Assembly (NCBI GenBank): GCA_946402275.1
Contig: CAMIVY010000022.1
Location: forward strand, 1-55,300
Reading direction: 5' to 3'
Length of the DNA stretch: 55,300 nt
Source of the DNA: an uncultured Prevotella sp.
Lineage (GTDB): Bacteria > Bacteroidota > Bacteroidia > Bacteroidales > Bacteroidaceae
Position 1 is the stretch's first letter, and each line of letters begins with the position of its first letter. The notes below the pieces were generated by a model. The model worked only from the letters and a program-made list of their open reading frames with translations. It searched no databases and was not told the DNA's origin. Of this stretch, positions 31,638-41,585 are shown piece after piece. A program made the position numbers and the translations under genes.

Positions 31638-33665
31638 ATGAAAAAATTATTAACTGTTATGGCATTAGCTACAATGACTCTTACGTCATCAGCACAGCTA
31701 CGCTCAGGTATCGACCTGAAAGACCTCAATACGAGTGTACGACCTGCAGACGACTTCTATGAGTATGCCTGTGGTGGATGGATGAAAGCCAATCCGCTGC
31801 CTCCTGCCTATTCTCGTTATGGCAGTTTTGACCGCTTGGCTGAAGACAACAACAAGCGTATTAATGGTATTCTAAAAGAACTGTTGGAGAACAACTATGC
31901 GCAAGGAAGTGTAGAGCAGAAGTTGAGCGACCTTTACAAGTTGGCTATGGACTCTGCCCGCCGAGAGAAAGAAGGGGTTACTCCTTTGATGGGTGAACTG
32001 AAGACCCTGGAGAATGCGAAAAACAAAGAACAGCTGTTCAACGTGCAGCTCAGCATGATGCCTTATGGCGAATCAGAGTTTTTCTCTGCATATATCGGAG
32101 CTGATGACAAGAACGCATCGGAAAATATTCTGAACATCTATCAGAGTGGTCTTACACTCGGACAGAAAGACTATTATCTGGAGAATGACGAGGCTACCAA
32201 GAAAATCCGTGAGGCCTATAAGAAACATATTGTTAAAATGTTCCAGCTCTTTGGCTTCAAGAAAGGTGCCGCAGAGAAGAAGATGAAGAACATTCTCAAG
32301 ATAGAGACAGCACTTGCAAAGGTTTCCAAGTCTCGTACAGAACTTCGCGACCCTATTGCCAACTATCATAAGATGACATTGAAGGAGTTTAATGCCAACT
32401 ATCCTCATTTTATGCTTGAGAAGCAGATGAATGCCAAGGGTATTAAGACAGAGTATATCCAAGAGATGGTGGTAGGACAGCCTGAATTCATGGCTGCAGC
32501 AGACAAGCTGTTTGCAGAGATGACAGCAGCAGAATATCGTGACGTGATGGAGTGGGGACTTATAGGCTCTGCTTCCGGCTATCTGAACGATGCTGTTCGT
32601 GCAGAGAACTTTGAGTTCTATGGAAAGGTGTTCTCGGGTCGTCAGCAAGACCATCCTCTGTGGCGTCGTGCCACCAATCAGGTACAAGGCGTTATGGGTG
32701 AGGCTTTAGGCCGAATCTATGTGAAGAAGTATTTCCCTGCCTCTTCCAAAGAGCGTATGAAGACACTCGTAGAGAATCTCCGTATTGCTCTTGGAGAGCG
32801 TATTGCTGCTCAGGATTGGATGGACGATTCTACGAAAGTGAACGCCTTGCTGAAGCTGAATACTTTCTATGTGAAAATAGGTTATCCTGATAAGTGGACG
32901 GACATTAGCGGTCTGAAAATTGATGCAAAAAAATCGTACTATGATAACATGAAAGAGTGTGCCCGCTTCTGGACTGCATGGCGCATTGAACATACAGCAG
33001 GAAAACCTGTTGACCGTGACGACTGGCACATGACTCCACAGACGGTGAACGCCTACTATAATCCAACCACGAACGAGATATGCTTCCCCGCTGGTATCCT
33101 GCAAGTTCCATTCTTTGATGCAACTGCTGATGATGCCTTTAACTATGGTGCTATTGGTGTTGTAATCGGGCATGAGATGACGCATGGCTTTGATGATCAG
33201 GGACGTCGCTTTGACAAGGATGGCAATATGCATGACTGGTGGACTTCGGAAGATGGAAAGAACTTTACATTACGGACTGATAAGTATGCCGACTTCTTCT
33301 CAAAGATTAAGGTGTTGCCCGACCTCAATGCTAATGGTCGTCTGACGTTGGGTGAGAACCTTGCTGACCATGGTGGTCTGCAAGTGGCCTGGTATGCATA
33401 CAAAAACGCGACCAAGCGCAATCCTCTTCCTGTGATTGATGGTCTGACAGCTGACCAGCGTTTCTTCCTGGCTTATGCTGGGGTGTGGGCTGGCAATATT
33501 ACGGAAGCAGAAATCCGTAATCGTACAAAGAGCGATCCTCACTCTTTAGGCCGTTATCGCGTCAATGGAGCCCTGCCACATATCGACATGTGGTATGATG
33601 CATTTAATGTGAAAGAAGGCGATAAAATGTTCGTTCCTAAGTCAGAACGTCTGCCGCTTTGGTAA
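31638..33665 (+). CDS. M13-family metallopeptidase (PepO/neprilysin-like)
   Basis: The 675-aa protein has a signal peptide (MKKLLTVMALATMTLTSSAQ). The zinc motif HEMTH near residue 511 in VIGHEMTHGFDDQGRRFD and the downstream GENLADHGG (third ligand Glu) define M13. Further marks are VNAYYNPTTNEICFPAGILQ and the C-terminal RVNGALPHIDMWYDAFNV. It cleaves short peptides in the periplasm or at the surface. It starts 12 bp after the ABC-F stop and is followed by a strong terminator. Confidence 0.95.
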   Translation: MKKLLTVMALATMTLTSSAQLRSGIDLKDLNTSVRPADDFYEYACGGWMKANPLPPAYSRYGSFDRLAEDNNKRINGILKELLENNYAQGSVEQKLSDLYKLAMDSARREKEGVTPLMGELKTLENAKNKEQLFNVQLSMMPYGESEFFSAYIGADDKNASENILNIYQSGLTLGQKDYYLENDEATKKIREAYKKHIVKMFQLFGFKKGAAEKKMKNILKIETALAKVSKSRTELRDPIANYHKMTLKEFNANYPHFMLEKQMNAKGIKTEYIQEMVVGQPEFMAAADKLFAEMTAAEYRDVMEWGLIGSASGYLNDAVRAENFEFYGKVFSGRQQDHPLWRRATNQVQGVMGEALGRIYVKKYFPASSKERMKTLVENLRIALGERIAAQDWMDDSTKVNALLKLNTFYVKIGYPDKWTDISGLKIDAKKSYYDNMKECARFWTAWRIEHTAGKPVDRDDWHMTPQTVNAYYNPTTNEICFPAGILQVPFFDATADDAFNYGAIGVVIGHEMTHGFDDQGRRFDKDGNMHDWWTSEDGKNFTLRTDKYADFFSKIKVLPDLNANGRLTLGENLADHGGLQVAWYAYKNATKRNPLPVIDGLTADQRFFLAYAGVWAGNITEAEIRNRTKSDPHSLGRYRVNGALPHIDMWYDAFNVKEGDKMFVPKSERLPLW

Positions 33666-33692
33666 TAATTGTTGCAAAAACTAATAAAAATG

Positions 33693-33725
33693 CCGTCGTA
33701 AATATAAAATTTACGGCGGTTTTTT
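33693..33725 (+). terminator. Terminator after the M13 peptidase gene
   Basis: An 11-bp stem (33693-33703 with 33709-33719, one G-U) with a 5-nt loop is followed by six T. The last T residues plus G form the -33 box of the next promoter. Confidence 0.85.
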
Positions 33726-33754
33726 GTGTGTTAATGAAAAAATAGTTATCTTTG
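33723..33754 (+). promoter_or_regulatory. Promoter of the kinase/AAA+/FHA/PP2C operon
   Basis: TTTG at 33723-33726 and TATCTTTG at 33747-33754 are exactly 20 bp apart. The leader to the ATG at 33774 is about 13 nt. No other promoter match was noticed before metA. Confidence 0.8.
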
Positions 33755-33773
33755 CATCAATTATATTACTATT

Positions 33774-34712
33774 ATGTTTGATAATAACTCATTTAACGAG
33801 AAAGCACAAGGAAGTGCAGGGCCTAAACAGGCTTTTGAGCAACCTATGCGTCCAGAACAAGGGCCGGTTCAGATGAAAATGGCTCAGCAACATGCTCAGG
33901 CTGCTGGTCGCCCGTGTCCTTATTGCGGTGCAATCAATGAATTGGAAGCCATGTTCTGTGCCCGGTGTGGTCAGCCTATCAATAAGATGATTTGTCCGCA
34001 TTGTGGAGCGGAGATTGATCCAGATGCTGACTTCTGTGAGTCGTGCCATCACTATATCAAGAAAGATATTTGCTCATTTTGTGGCGCCCATCTTTCGGGT
34101 ATCGAGCCTTATTGCCCAGATTGCGGTAGTCCTCGGGGTGGTATTGTCTGCCCGACTTGTCATACCCTGAACGAATTTGCTTTCTGCAAAAAGTGCGGTT
34201 CTGCCTTGACAGAAGAAGCTCGTTCCTTGGTTAAACAACTTCAAAAGAATCCTGATTATCAGGAATTGCTTGAAATAGTTCGTGACTACACTAATCTGGA
34301 AAATGCACTCCCCTATAATTCCGAGCGTGATGTTGTCCGTGAACAGATGAATGCCAAACTCCGTGAACGTGTGTTGACCCTCTTGGCCAAAGATGACGGA
34401 GTGGAATTCCCTGTTATTCCCAAAGTGGAGTCAAAGCGCATGACCCGTGAAGAGCTTGAGGGGCAAAAGATGGTCAAAATAAAGATGCTTTCAGCTATTC
34501 TCGACAAGTTGGCTGTTGTCCCGTCTGCATCACCGGTAAAAGCCCGAAATTATGCGATGGCTTGCAAACCTCAGGGTGTTCGCTTGGCTTGGGTATGCAA
34601 TTACAAGCATGCTATGCATAGCAGTCCTTGCGGATGTGCTAAACCTCATCTTGGTGGCAAGTGGGTAGTGTTAGGAAAAAATAGTAGAGAGGAAATTAAA
34701 GACGACAAATAA
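33774..34712 (+). CDS. Multi-zinc-ribbon protein, first gene of the phospho-signalling operon
   Basis: The 312-aa cytosolic protein has a Q/P-rich start, then about five CxxC zinc ribbons (residues about 43-145: CPYCGA..CARCGQ, CPHCGA..CESCHH, CSFCGA..CPDCGS, CPTCHT..CKKCGS). A helical middle (about 150-255) follows, then a Cys/His-rich end (CKPQG..CNYKHAMHSSPCGCAKPHLGGKW) that may bind another metal. No enzyme motif is seen. With zinc ribbons also in the AAA+ and FHA partners, it looks like a scaffold. The kinase gene follows after 5 bp. Confidence 0.82.
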   Translation: MFDNNSFNEKAQGSAGPKQAFEQPMRPEQGPVQMKMAQQHAQAAGRPCPYCGAINELEAMFCARCGQPINKMICPHCGAEIDPDADFCESCHHYIKKDICSFCGAHLSGIEPYCPDCGSPRGGIVCPTCHTLNEFAFCKKCGSALTEEARSLVKQLQKNPDYQELLEIVRDYTNLENALPYNSERDVVREQMNAKLRERVLTLLAKDDGVEFPVIPKVESKRMTREELEGQKMVKIKMLSAILDKLAVVPSASPVKARNYAMACKPQGVRLAWVCNYKHAMHSSPCGCAKPHLGGKWVVLGKNSREEIKDDK

Positions 34713-34717
34713 GTTCT

Positions 34718-37672
34718 ATGGACGAGACCATAAGAAAACCAGATATGGGTGCCACCATTCGAGTAGATGCTGCACCTGTAGTCTCAAAGCTCAACACGGA
34801 AACTACAGTAAGGCCAGGTAGTAGTGCGGATACTTCGCAGGCTGGTGATGGCGATTTCATTCTGAAAGGTCGTGTATATCGGGGCATTAAGTGCCTTAGC
34901 GACAATTCCGGAGAAGCCCAGGTCTATTTGGTTCATGGTGAGGAGGGGGAGATGGTGTTGAAGATTTACTACCCCAATTTCACTATCAAGAAGGAGTTGA
35001 TGCGCATTATCCAGAACTTCAACATGGAGATGCTGGTTCGGGTTGTTGACTATGGTAAGACCTATGTTGACGGTAAGAACCGCGATTATGAATTGATGGA
35101 ATATCTTCGTGGAGGTACGTTGGCAGAATATGACCTTGATGGTAATTTTGTCCAGTTCCGTCGTATTGCTCTTCAGGCAGCAGCCGCGTTGGCGTACTGC
35201 CATAACAACAATATTATCCACAAGGATATCAAACCCAGCAACTATTTCTTTCGTGATAAGGACCATAAGGAAGTTGTATTGGGCGATTTTGGTATCTCCA
35301 GTATTATGGAAGGTGAGGAGCGCTTGCATAGGACCACCCAGGCTCGTACCCCTGTATTTGCGGCTCCCGAGATGTACACTGACGTCATTGATGGAGAGGT
35401 GGAAATTACCCCTTCCGTTGACTTTTATTCTTTAGGTATCACATTGATGTCGCTCTGGCTGGGCGAAAACCCGTTGAGCCAGAATGAGCGTGTCATGATG
35501 CGCAAGAAAAATGAAGGACGTCTGCCTAGAATGAACGAGTTGCCTGACCGCGTAAAGATGATAGTCCAGGGTCTGACAGCTGTCAATCCTCAGAGCCGTT
35601 GGGGTTATGATGAGGTGGAACGATGGTTCTTGGGCGAGGATGTGAAGGTTGACGTGTCTTCTCCTTTGTTGAAATATCGTAGTTTTGTTGTAGATCCCGA
35701 GCAGAATCTTGTTGCAGACAATGTTCATGAACTTATCCCCATGCTACTCGATAACGAGCGATTGGCTATTAACTATTTGTATAGTGGACGAATTGCCAGC
35801 TGGCTGGAGCAAAGTGGAAATGTCAAGCTGAGTTCTGCCGTCAAGGATATTGTGACTAATCGCTATCCTGTTGACCAAAGGGCAGGACTGATGGCTGCCA
35901 TTTACGTGATGGAGCCTACTTATCCCTATAAGGATGTTCATGGCAATCGTTGTGATGACATTCATAGTGTGGCTATTTCCGTGCTAAGCTATCAGGAAGA
36001 ATATATATTGGCGTTAAGAAATCCCAACGACAACTTCTTCTTGTATATTGAGTCTCATTCAAAAGTAGATATCAACCGTCTGCGGGGCTATTTTAATTCA
36101 GAAAGTCCTTATGAGATGCGTATAGCCATTTTGAAGACTATATACGAAATTGATAGCGAGATACCTTTCTTACCAAAATATCCCTCAAATAGTTTAACGG
36201 AAATAGTTCATTCTTTCGGCTATGAGGATTGTTCTGATGACGAGTGGACCAGTCTGAGCGATGGCCGGTTGCTTTCTTGGATGTATAGTCATGAAGACAA
36301 GATGGCTTGTGAGGCACTTCGTATCATGACTCAAGGTCAGAAGCCTTCTCGCTCGTTGGGGTATAAGGTCCTGTATAACATTGACCGCGACGCTGCCTAT
36401 GATCTCCGTGAAGCTGACACCCCCCTGAAGGTAGGTGAAATTCTTTGTGAACAGATGAAACAATGGCAGCATCTTAGTGACGATGAGTTTGCAGAAGTAA
36501 TTAGTGATTATTCCAGTCCAGAAGGTCGTTTCTCGTTTTTTGCCCAATTACGTGGATGGTTTGAACCGCTTAGTCAATGTCGTGCATGCTTTGATTTACG
36601 AAGTGAGGATAATCGTGAGCGTCTAAGTGCCTACGACCTTCGTACAGCGGCTTATCGATTCTGTTGCATCTTGGGTGCACATCCAACATACATCCTTCAG
36701 GATGGCTTGGAACTGAGGGACGGACGTAATTTTGATAAATTGGCACACCGACCAGCCTTGATACCTGAAATCAAACGTGGTGCATTAAGCCAGTGGATGT
36801 CGGTATTCTTCCATGAGAATCCCCATGAGGAATTTGCCGAAACATACAGCTATGAGCGTACCTTGGAGAAATGGCTTCTTGACATTGGCGAGATAGACCA
36901 TAACCAAAGGTATTATAAGCGATATGTAACAGCTAAAGATGAAACAGCCCGGAAATATAAAGAAGTGCGTACTAATTATCATCGCGCCCGAGCAAAGGAG
37001 AACATGTGGCGGCTCATATACTACGTACTTTGTGCTATGTGGATTGGCATGGTTGCCTTGCTGGGTATCAATAATCGTGAGTATATTTTCGGTCACACTT
37101 TGCTTACCATTTCCCTGCCTCTTGGTGGTATGACTGCTGTCATTGTAGGCATGAGGGCTTTCTTCCGTGGATATGGTTTTGTCCTCTCCTGCTTGTGGGG
37201 ACTGTTAGGTTACTTCTCCTCTTATATCACCGTCTTGATATTGAAGTTTGTCAACACTTCATATCCCACCATGTTGGTTCCTGTGATTATTGTTATTACT
37301 TTAATATATATGCTGATTTGCCACATTACCGATTTCCGTAGTGATTCCCGTGGTGACAATCAATTGGTAAACGAAGTGATGGAAGACGATATAAAGTCAG
37401 AGCTTTTGGAACCCCTTTATTATACTTTTAAGCAGAAGTCGTTCAAGTTTAAGGGGTCCAAGTTCAATATGCTTGACGATGTGACGAATCAAATTCGTTC
37501 CATTAGTGGTGAATCGGTGCTTCATTATATCTTATGGAGCACACTAGTTGCCTTATTTGTGTTAGAAATGATTATCGTCAGTCCGAAACTGTTGAATCAT
37601 CACCCCGATGTAGGTAACGTAAAGGTAAATCCATCAGGGGTTATTAAGCAATTACAGAAAGATGTAGAATAA
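34718..37672 (+). CDS. Membrane Ser/Thr protein kinase
   Basis: The 984-aa protein has a Hanks-type kinase domain (about 55-310). ATP-binding K82 is in VLKIYYP, the catalytic loop is H168-K169-D170 with N175 in HKDIKPSN, D190-F191-G192 is in LGDFGISS, and AAPEMYTD follows. The Gly-rich loop is degenerate (NSGEAQVYLV). About 320-760 is a long soluble region of unknown family. About 765-870 holds four hydrophobic segments, and a fifth lies near 940-960. The kinase therefore faces the cytosol. It should phosphorylate Thr/Ser in partners read by the FHA protein and reversed by the PP2C gene of the same operon. Confidence 0.88.
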   Translation: MDETIRKPDMGATIRVDAAPVVSKLNTETTVRPGSSADTSQAGDGDFILKGRVYRGIKCLSDNSGEAQVYLVHGEEGEMVLKIYYPNFTIKKELMRIIQNFNMEMLVRVVDYGKTYVDGKNRDYELMEYLRGGTLAEYDLDGNFVQFRRIALQAAAALAYCHNNNIIHKDIKPSNYFFRDKDHKEVVLGDFGISSIMEGEERLHRTTQARTPVFAAPEMYTDVIDGEVEITPSVDFYSLGITLMSLWLGENPLSQNERVMMRKKNEGRLPRMNELPDRVKMIVQGLTAVNPQSRWGYDEVERWFLGEDVKVDVSSPLLKYRSFVVDPEQNLVADNVHELIPMLLDNERLAINYLYSGRIASWLEQSGNVKLSSAVKDIVTNRYPVDQRAGLMAAIYVMEPTYPYKDVHGNRCDDIHSVAISVLSYQEEYILALRNPNDNFFLYIESHSKVDINRLRGYFNSESPYEMRIAILKTIYEIDSEIPFLPKYPSNSLTEIVHSFGYEDCSDDEWTSLSDGRLLSWMYSHEDKMACEALRIMTQGQKPSRSLGYKVLYNIDRDAAYDLREADTPLKVGEILCEQMKQWQHLSDDEFAEVISDYSSPEGRFSFFAQLRGWFEPLSQCRACFDLRSEDNRERLSAYDLRTAAYRFCCILGAHPTYILQDGLELRDGRNFDKLAHRPALIPEIKRGALSQWMSVFFHENPHEEFAETYSYERTLEKWLLDIGEIDHNQRYYKRYVTAKDETARKYKEVRTNYHRARAKENMWRLIYYVLCAMWIGMVALLGINNREYIFGHTLLTISLPLGGMTAVIVGMRAFFRGYGFVLSCLWGLLGYFSSYITVLILKFVNTSYPTMLVPVIIVITLIYMLICHITDFRSDSRGDNQLVNEVMEDDIKSELLEPLYYTFKQKSFKFKGSKFNMLDDVTNQIRSISGESVLHYILWSTLVALFVLEMIIVSPKLLNHHPDVGNVKVNPSGVIKQLQKDVE

Positions 37673-37676
37673 GAAT

Positions 37677-40600
37677 ATGGTTTGTGAGCATTGTCAAAAA
37701 GAAAACCGATCTATAGCCAAGTTCTGTAAGTTCTGTGGTCATCCGTTGGTATCTCAAAATGTATTAGACCGTATGGTCGGGCTTGATGAGGTAAAGAAAC
37801 AACTGAAGAATGTTGTCGATACCTATACCTATTTGCACACTCGCAAGGATGTAATCAATGTCCGTCTAAGTGTGAATACCATTATTATTGGTGAGACAGG
37901 TACAGGAAAAACTGCATTGGCTGAAATCATCCGTGACTATTTTTACCAGTATAAGATAATAGAGAAGCCCCAACTGACCATAGTTGATGCCGTTGACTAC
38001 CAACGCTTTGTCGAAAAATGGGATGAGAACGTGCAAAAGGCTAGGGGAGGTATTCTCTTCTTTGATAACGTTCAGAAATTGTTGCCAGACAGCTATTCCA
38101 ATCAGGTCAATCCACTTGACAAACTTTTTGTTGAGATGGACAAGTGGGACGAGAATCCTATTGTCATTATGGCTGGTCTTCCTAAGGGCTTAGACGATTT
38201 CTTAGCCGCTAATCCTGCTGCGCAAAACCGTTTCAAATACACTTTCCGGCTGCCAGTTCCTAATTTTCAGGAACTATGTGAAATATGCAAGCTGGAGTTG
38301 CGTACCAAATATGGTATTACTGCTTATACTCCTGAGGCGGAACATCGTTTGTTGCGCTTATTCCAGTATCAGCTAAAGACAAAGGATGAAACCTTTGGAT
38401 ATGCCCATGTGGCTGTCAAGACGGCAGAAGATATCTTTACTTCATTTATTAGTCGTGGCTCTGCTGCTTCAATGGTTGAAGAGAGAGACATCCGTGGCTA
38501 TGTTCCAGAGGAACGTTCGCTGGAGGATATCCTTGGCGACCTCGATCATTACATTGGTATGGACGAGGTGAAACATGCTGTTCGTGAGATTGCTCTTACT
38601 GTTCACAACAATATAGAACGAGCTCAACGCGGCTTAGGTGAACAGGAGAAGATGGGAATCCATATTGTCCTGACGGGTAATCCTGGAACGGGAAAGACTA
38701 CGATAGCTCGTAAACTAGGTGAGATACTGGAGTCTATTGGATATCTCGACAGCGGACATGTTGTAGAGGTAGATCGCTCTAAGATGGTTAGTCCCTATCA
38801 AGGTGAAACTCCCAAGGTGGTAGATAGTCTTTGTGATAAGGCAATGGGAGGTATTCTCTTTGTTGACGAAGCTTATACACTTGCTCCTCTGAGTCAAAGT
38901 GGAGAACGTGACAGTCAGGGTGCTCAAGCTTTGGAGCAGTTGATGAAGCGCATGGAAGATGATCGTGGTAAGTTTGTAGTCATTGCAGCTGGTTATCGTA
39001 CAGAAATGGAGAATCTCTTCCGTATTAATGTTGGTTTCCGGAGTCGTTTCAGTTATTTCCTTAATATTGACGACTACACTCCTGACCAGCTTTATCAGAT
39101 TATGGAAGTCTTTGCCCAGGAGAAGAAGTATCATTTTGCTTCCGATGCTAAAGAGTTAGCTCTCAAGATGATTACAGAAATCTATAATGCTCGCGAAAAA
39201 GACTTTGCCAACGGACGTACTATCCGTCAGCTGTTTGATAAGATAGTTGCTAAGCAGGCAGAGCGCTTGCAGAACGTAGATATCTCTACGCTTTCTAACG
39301 AACAGTTGATGACAATCACCGTTGACGATATACCCTATGAGGCTCCCCAAGTCGTTAATTATACAGATTGCTTGGCAAAACTTGATGGTATGGTAGGATT
39401 GGCATCCGTAAAGAAAGAAATCTCTAATCTGGCGGCCTTCCTCAATCTGCAGATTCGTCGTGGTGAGAGTAATACGTTCCAAGGTAAGCATTACGTGTTT
39501 ACAGGTAATCCTGGTACAGGTAAAACAACAGTGGCTCGTATTATGGCAGATGTTTTCCGTAGCCTTGGCATCCTTTCTCGTGGTCAATTAATAGAAGCAG
39601 ACCGTTCTAAGCTTGTTGCAGGTTATTCAGGTCAAACAGCCATAAAGACAAATCAGCTCATAGATTCAGCGATGGGTGGTGTCCTCTTCATCGACGAGGC
39701 TTATACGCTCAAGTCTAACGATCAAGATAGCTTTGGCTCTGAGGCTATTGATACCTTGTTGAAGCGCTTGGAAGATGATCGAGGAAAGTTTATCTGCATC
39801 GTTGCCGGATATACCGACAATATGCATGACTTTATTGATACGAACCCTGGATTGAAGAGTCGTTTTACACAGACTATTCATTTCGAGGACTACACTCCTG
39901 ATGAGTTGACGCAAATCTTCATCAACCTTGCCAATGGTAAGAAGTTTACGGTAGATGAGGAAACACGCAATGCTATTCATCGCCAGTTTGAACAGCTGTA
40001 TTTGCGTCGTGACAAGAATTTTGGTAATGCTCGAGAGGCGCGTCGTATTTTTGACCAGGCAGTAGAAAAACAGAGCCAGCGACTGATGGCTGAGATGAAC
40101 AATCCAGACTTCAACAGTGAAGATATGTATCGCATCACAGTAGCTGATCTGGCTGTTGGACAGAGCGAACAGATTCGTCCGCTTGATGAGGTACTCAACG
40201 AACTCGATGACTTTATTGGTATGCTTTCTGTCAAGAATATGATTCGTCGTTTGGCTGTTCAGAGTATGTTTATGAAACAACGTGCAGCAATGGGTGCCGG
40301 TAAAGTTCAGCAGATGGCCATGAATTTTATTCTTACTGGTAATCCAGGTACTGGTAAAACCTCTATTGCTCGTAAAATGGGTGAGGTCCTTCAGTCTATG
40401 GAGATTCTTCCAACCAGCCGAGTCGTAGAAGCCAGTCGTGCTACTCTTGTAGGTAAATATATGGGTGAAACTCCCAAGATAGTTAATAATATGTGTGATA
40501 AGGCGATGGGCGGTATCCTGTTTATAGACGAGGCCTATACATTGTCTGCAGAGAATGATCCATATGGTAGGGAGGCTATTGATGCGCTGATGAAACGTAT

Positions 40601-40988
40601 GGAGGACGACCGTGGAAAGTTTGTTGTCATTGCAGCAGGTTATCGTGATGAGATGGAAAATTTCCTTGCTGTCAATCCAGGATTGGCCAGTCGTTTCTCT
40701 CACAAGATGCACATCGATGACTATACTGCCGACGAATTGGGCGAAATTTTCATAAAGATGGCTTCCAAGGACAATTACAAACTATCGTCCGAGGCAGAGT
40801 ACAAACTTATGAATGTCATTGCTCGTATGGTTTATAACAAAGACAAGAACTTTGGCAATGCCCGTGAGATGCGCAATCTGCTCGATACAACTATTCAGCA
40901 GCTTTCTATGCGTGTAAGTATGATGTCCCCGTCGGAGATAACACAAGAGACTTATCAACTGATTATGCCAGAAGATATTAAGGAATAA
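37677..40988 (+). CDS. Zinc-ribbon protein with four AAA+ (CbbX/SpoVK-like) modules
   Basis: The 1103-aa protein starts with a zinc ribbon (CEHCQKEN..CKFCGH, residues 3-21). Four AAA+ modules follow, with Walker A near residues 72 (GETGTGKT), 332, 609 and 887 (each GNPGTGKT), spaced about 260-280 aa. Modules 2-4 keep Walker B GG(I/V)LF(I/V)DEAYTL, sensor-like AAGYR/VAGYT and GLxSRF-type arginine regions. Module 1 has FFDN (D130-N131) and lacks the catalytic Glu. CbbX-type ATPases remodel proteins as hexamers of one-module subunits; here four are fused in one chain. Target unknown. The FHA gene follows 2 bp later. Confidence 0.9.
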   Translation: MVCEHCQKENRSIAKFCKFCGHPLVSQNVLDRMVGLDEVKKQLKNVVDTYTYLHTRKDVINVRLSVNTIIIGETGTGKTALAEIIRDYFYQYKIIEKPQLTIVDAVDYQRFVEKWDENVQKARGGILFFDNVQKLLPDSYSNQVNPLDKLFVEMDKWDENPIVIMAGLPKGLDDFLAANPAAQNRFKYTFRLPVPNFQELCEICKLELRTKYGITAYTPEAEHRLLRLFQYQLKTKDETFGYAHVAVKTAEDIFTSFISRGSAASMVEERDIRGYVPEERSLEDILGDLDHYIGMDEVKHAVREIALTVHNNIERAQRGLGEQEKMGIHIVLTGNPGTGKTTIARKLGEILESIGYLDSGHVVEVDRSKMVSPYQGETPKVVDSLCDKAMGGILFVDEAYTLAPLSQSGERDSQGAQALEQLMKRMEDDRGKFVVIAAGYRTEMENLFRINVGFRSRFSYFLNIDDYTPDQLYQIMEVFAQEKKYHFASDAKELALKMITEIYNAREKDFANGRTIRQLFDKIVAKQAERLQNVDISTLSNEQLMTITVDDIPYEAPQVVNYTDCLAKLDGMVGLASVKKEISNLAAFLNLQIRRGESNTFQGKHYVFTGNPGTGKTTVARIMADVFRSLGILSRGQLIEADRSKLVAGYSGQTAIKTNQLIDSAMGGVLFIDEAYTLKSNDQDSFGSEAIDTLLKRLEDDRGKFICIVAGYTDNMHDFIDTNPGLKSRFTQTIHFEDYTPDELTQIFINLANGKKFTVDEETRNAIHRQFEQLYLRRDKNFGNAREARRIFDQAVEKQSQRLMAEMNNPDFNSEDMYRITVADLAVGQSEQIRPLDEVLNELDDFIGMLSVKNMIRRLAVQSMFMKQRAAMGAGKVQQMAMNFILTGNPGTGKTSIARKMGEVLQSMEILPTSRVVEASRATLVGKYMGETPKIVNNMCDKAMGGILFIDEAYTLSAENDPYGREAIDALMKRMEDDRGKFVVIAAGYRDEMENFLAVNPGLASRFSHKMHIDDYTADELGEIFIKMASKDNYKLSSEAEYKLMNVIARMVYNKDKNFGNAREMRNLLDTTIQQLSMRVSMMSPSEITQETYQLIMPEDIKE

Positions 40989-40990
40989 CT

Positions 40991-41581
40991 ATGATTATAT
41001 GTCCAAGTTGTAAAGAAGAAATAGAGGACGACTCACGCTTTTGTGATCAATGTGGTCAAGAACTCTTTTACTGCAGTAACTGCGGACGTGTGGGTATGGG
41101 GCGCCGCTGTACTCATTGTGGTGGCTTGATGGTTAATTATGATGGGCTTGATAGACAGCGCAGTCAGCGTCAGCAATCTGTATCAATGTCGTATGCAGGT
41201 TATGCTACGAGTCACAGGAATCTCTATGCTGAGACGTCACATCGTCCTCCTGAAGGCTCTCAGATGCCTGTCCAAGTAGGCATTCCCACTCTTACACTCT
41301 ATAATCCTACACTCGATATCCGTATGATTGGTGTTAATGGCGCTATCATAGGACGTCGTCAAGGACCCTATATGCAGTTGTTTGAGAATAACATGTATAT
41401 ATCAGGGGTGCATGCCCAACTTATTTATAAGCCGGATACAGGATGGTGTGTTATTGATAAACATTCGTCCAATGGAACAAAACTGAACCAGCGTGAGGTG
41501 CAGCCTGACGTTCCAATGTCTCTAAAGAGTGGTGACATCGTTACTCTTGCTAATATAAATTTACAAGTAAGTATTAATTGA
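40991..41581 (+). CDS. Zinc-ribbon and FHA-domain protein
   Basis: The 196-aa protein has two zinc ribbons at the N-terminus (CPSCKEE..CDQCGQ and CSNCGR..CTHCGG, residues 4-43), a flexible Q/S-rich linker (about 52-95) and a C-terminal FHA domain (about 100-196). The phosphothreonine-binding residues appear intact: G121-R122, S138 and H141 in ISGVHAQ, N161-G162 in SSNGTKLN. It should bind a phosphorylated partner, most simply the operon kinase or one of its substrates, and bring it to the zinc-ribbon proteins. Confidence 0.92.
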   Translation: MIICPSCKEEIEDDSRFCDQCGQELFYCSNCGRVGMGRRCTHCGGLMVNYDGLDRQRSQRQQSVSMSYAGYATSHRNLYAETSHRPPEGSQMPVQVGIPTLTLYNPTLDIRMIGVNGAIIGRRQGPYMQLFENNMYISGVHAQLIYKPDTGWCVIDKHSSNGTKLNQREVQPDVPMSLKSGDIVTLANINLQVSIN

Positions 41582-41585
41582 ATCA

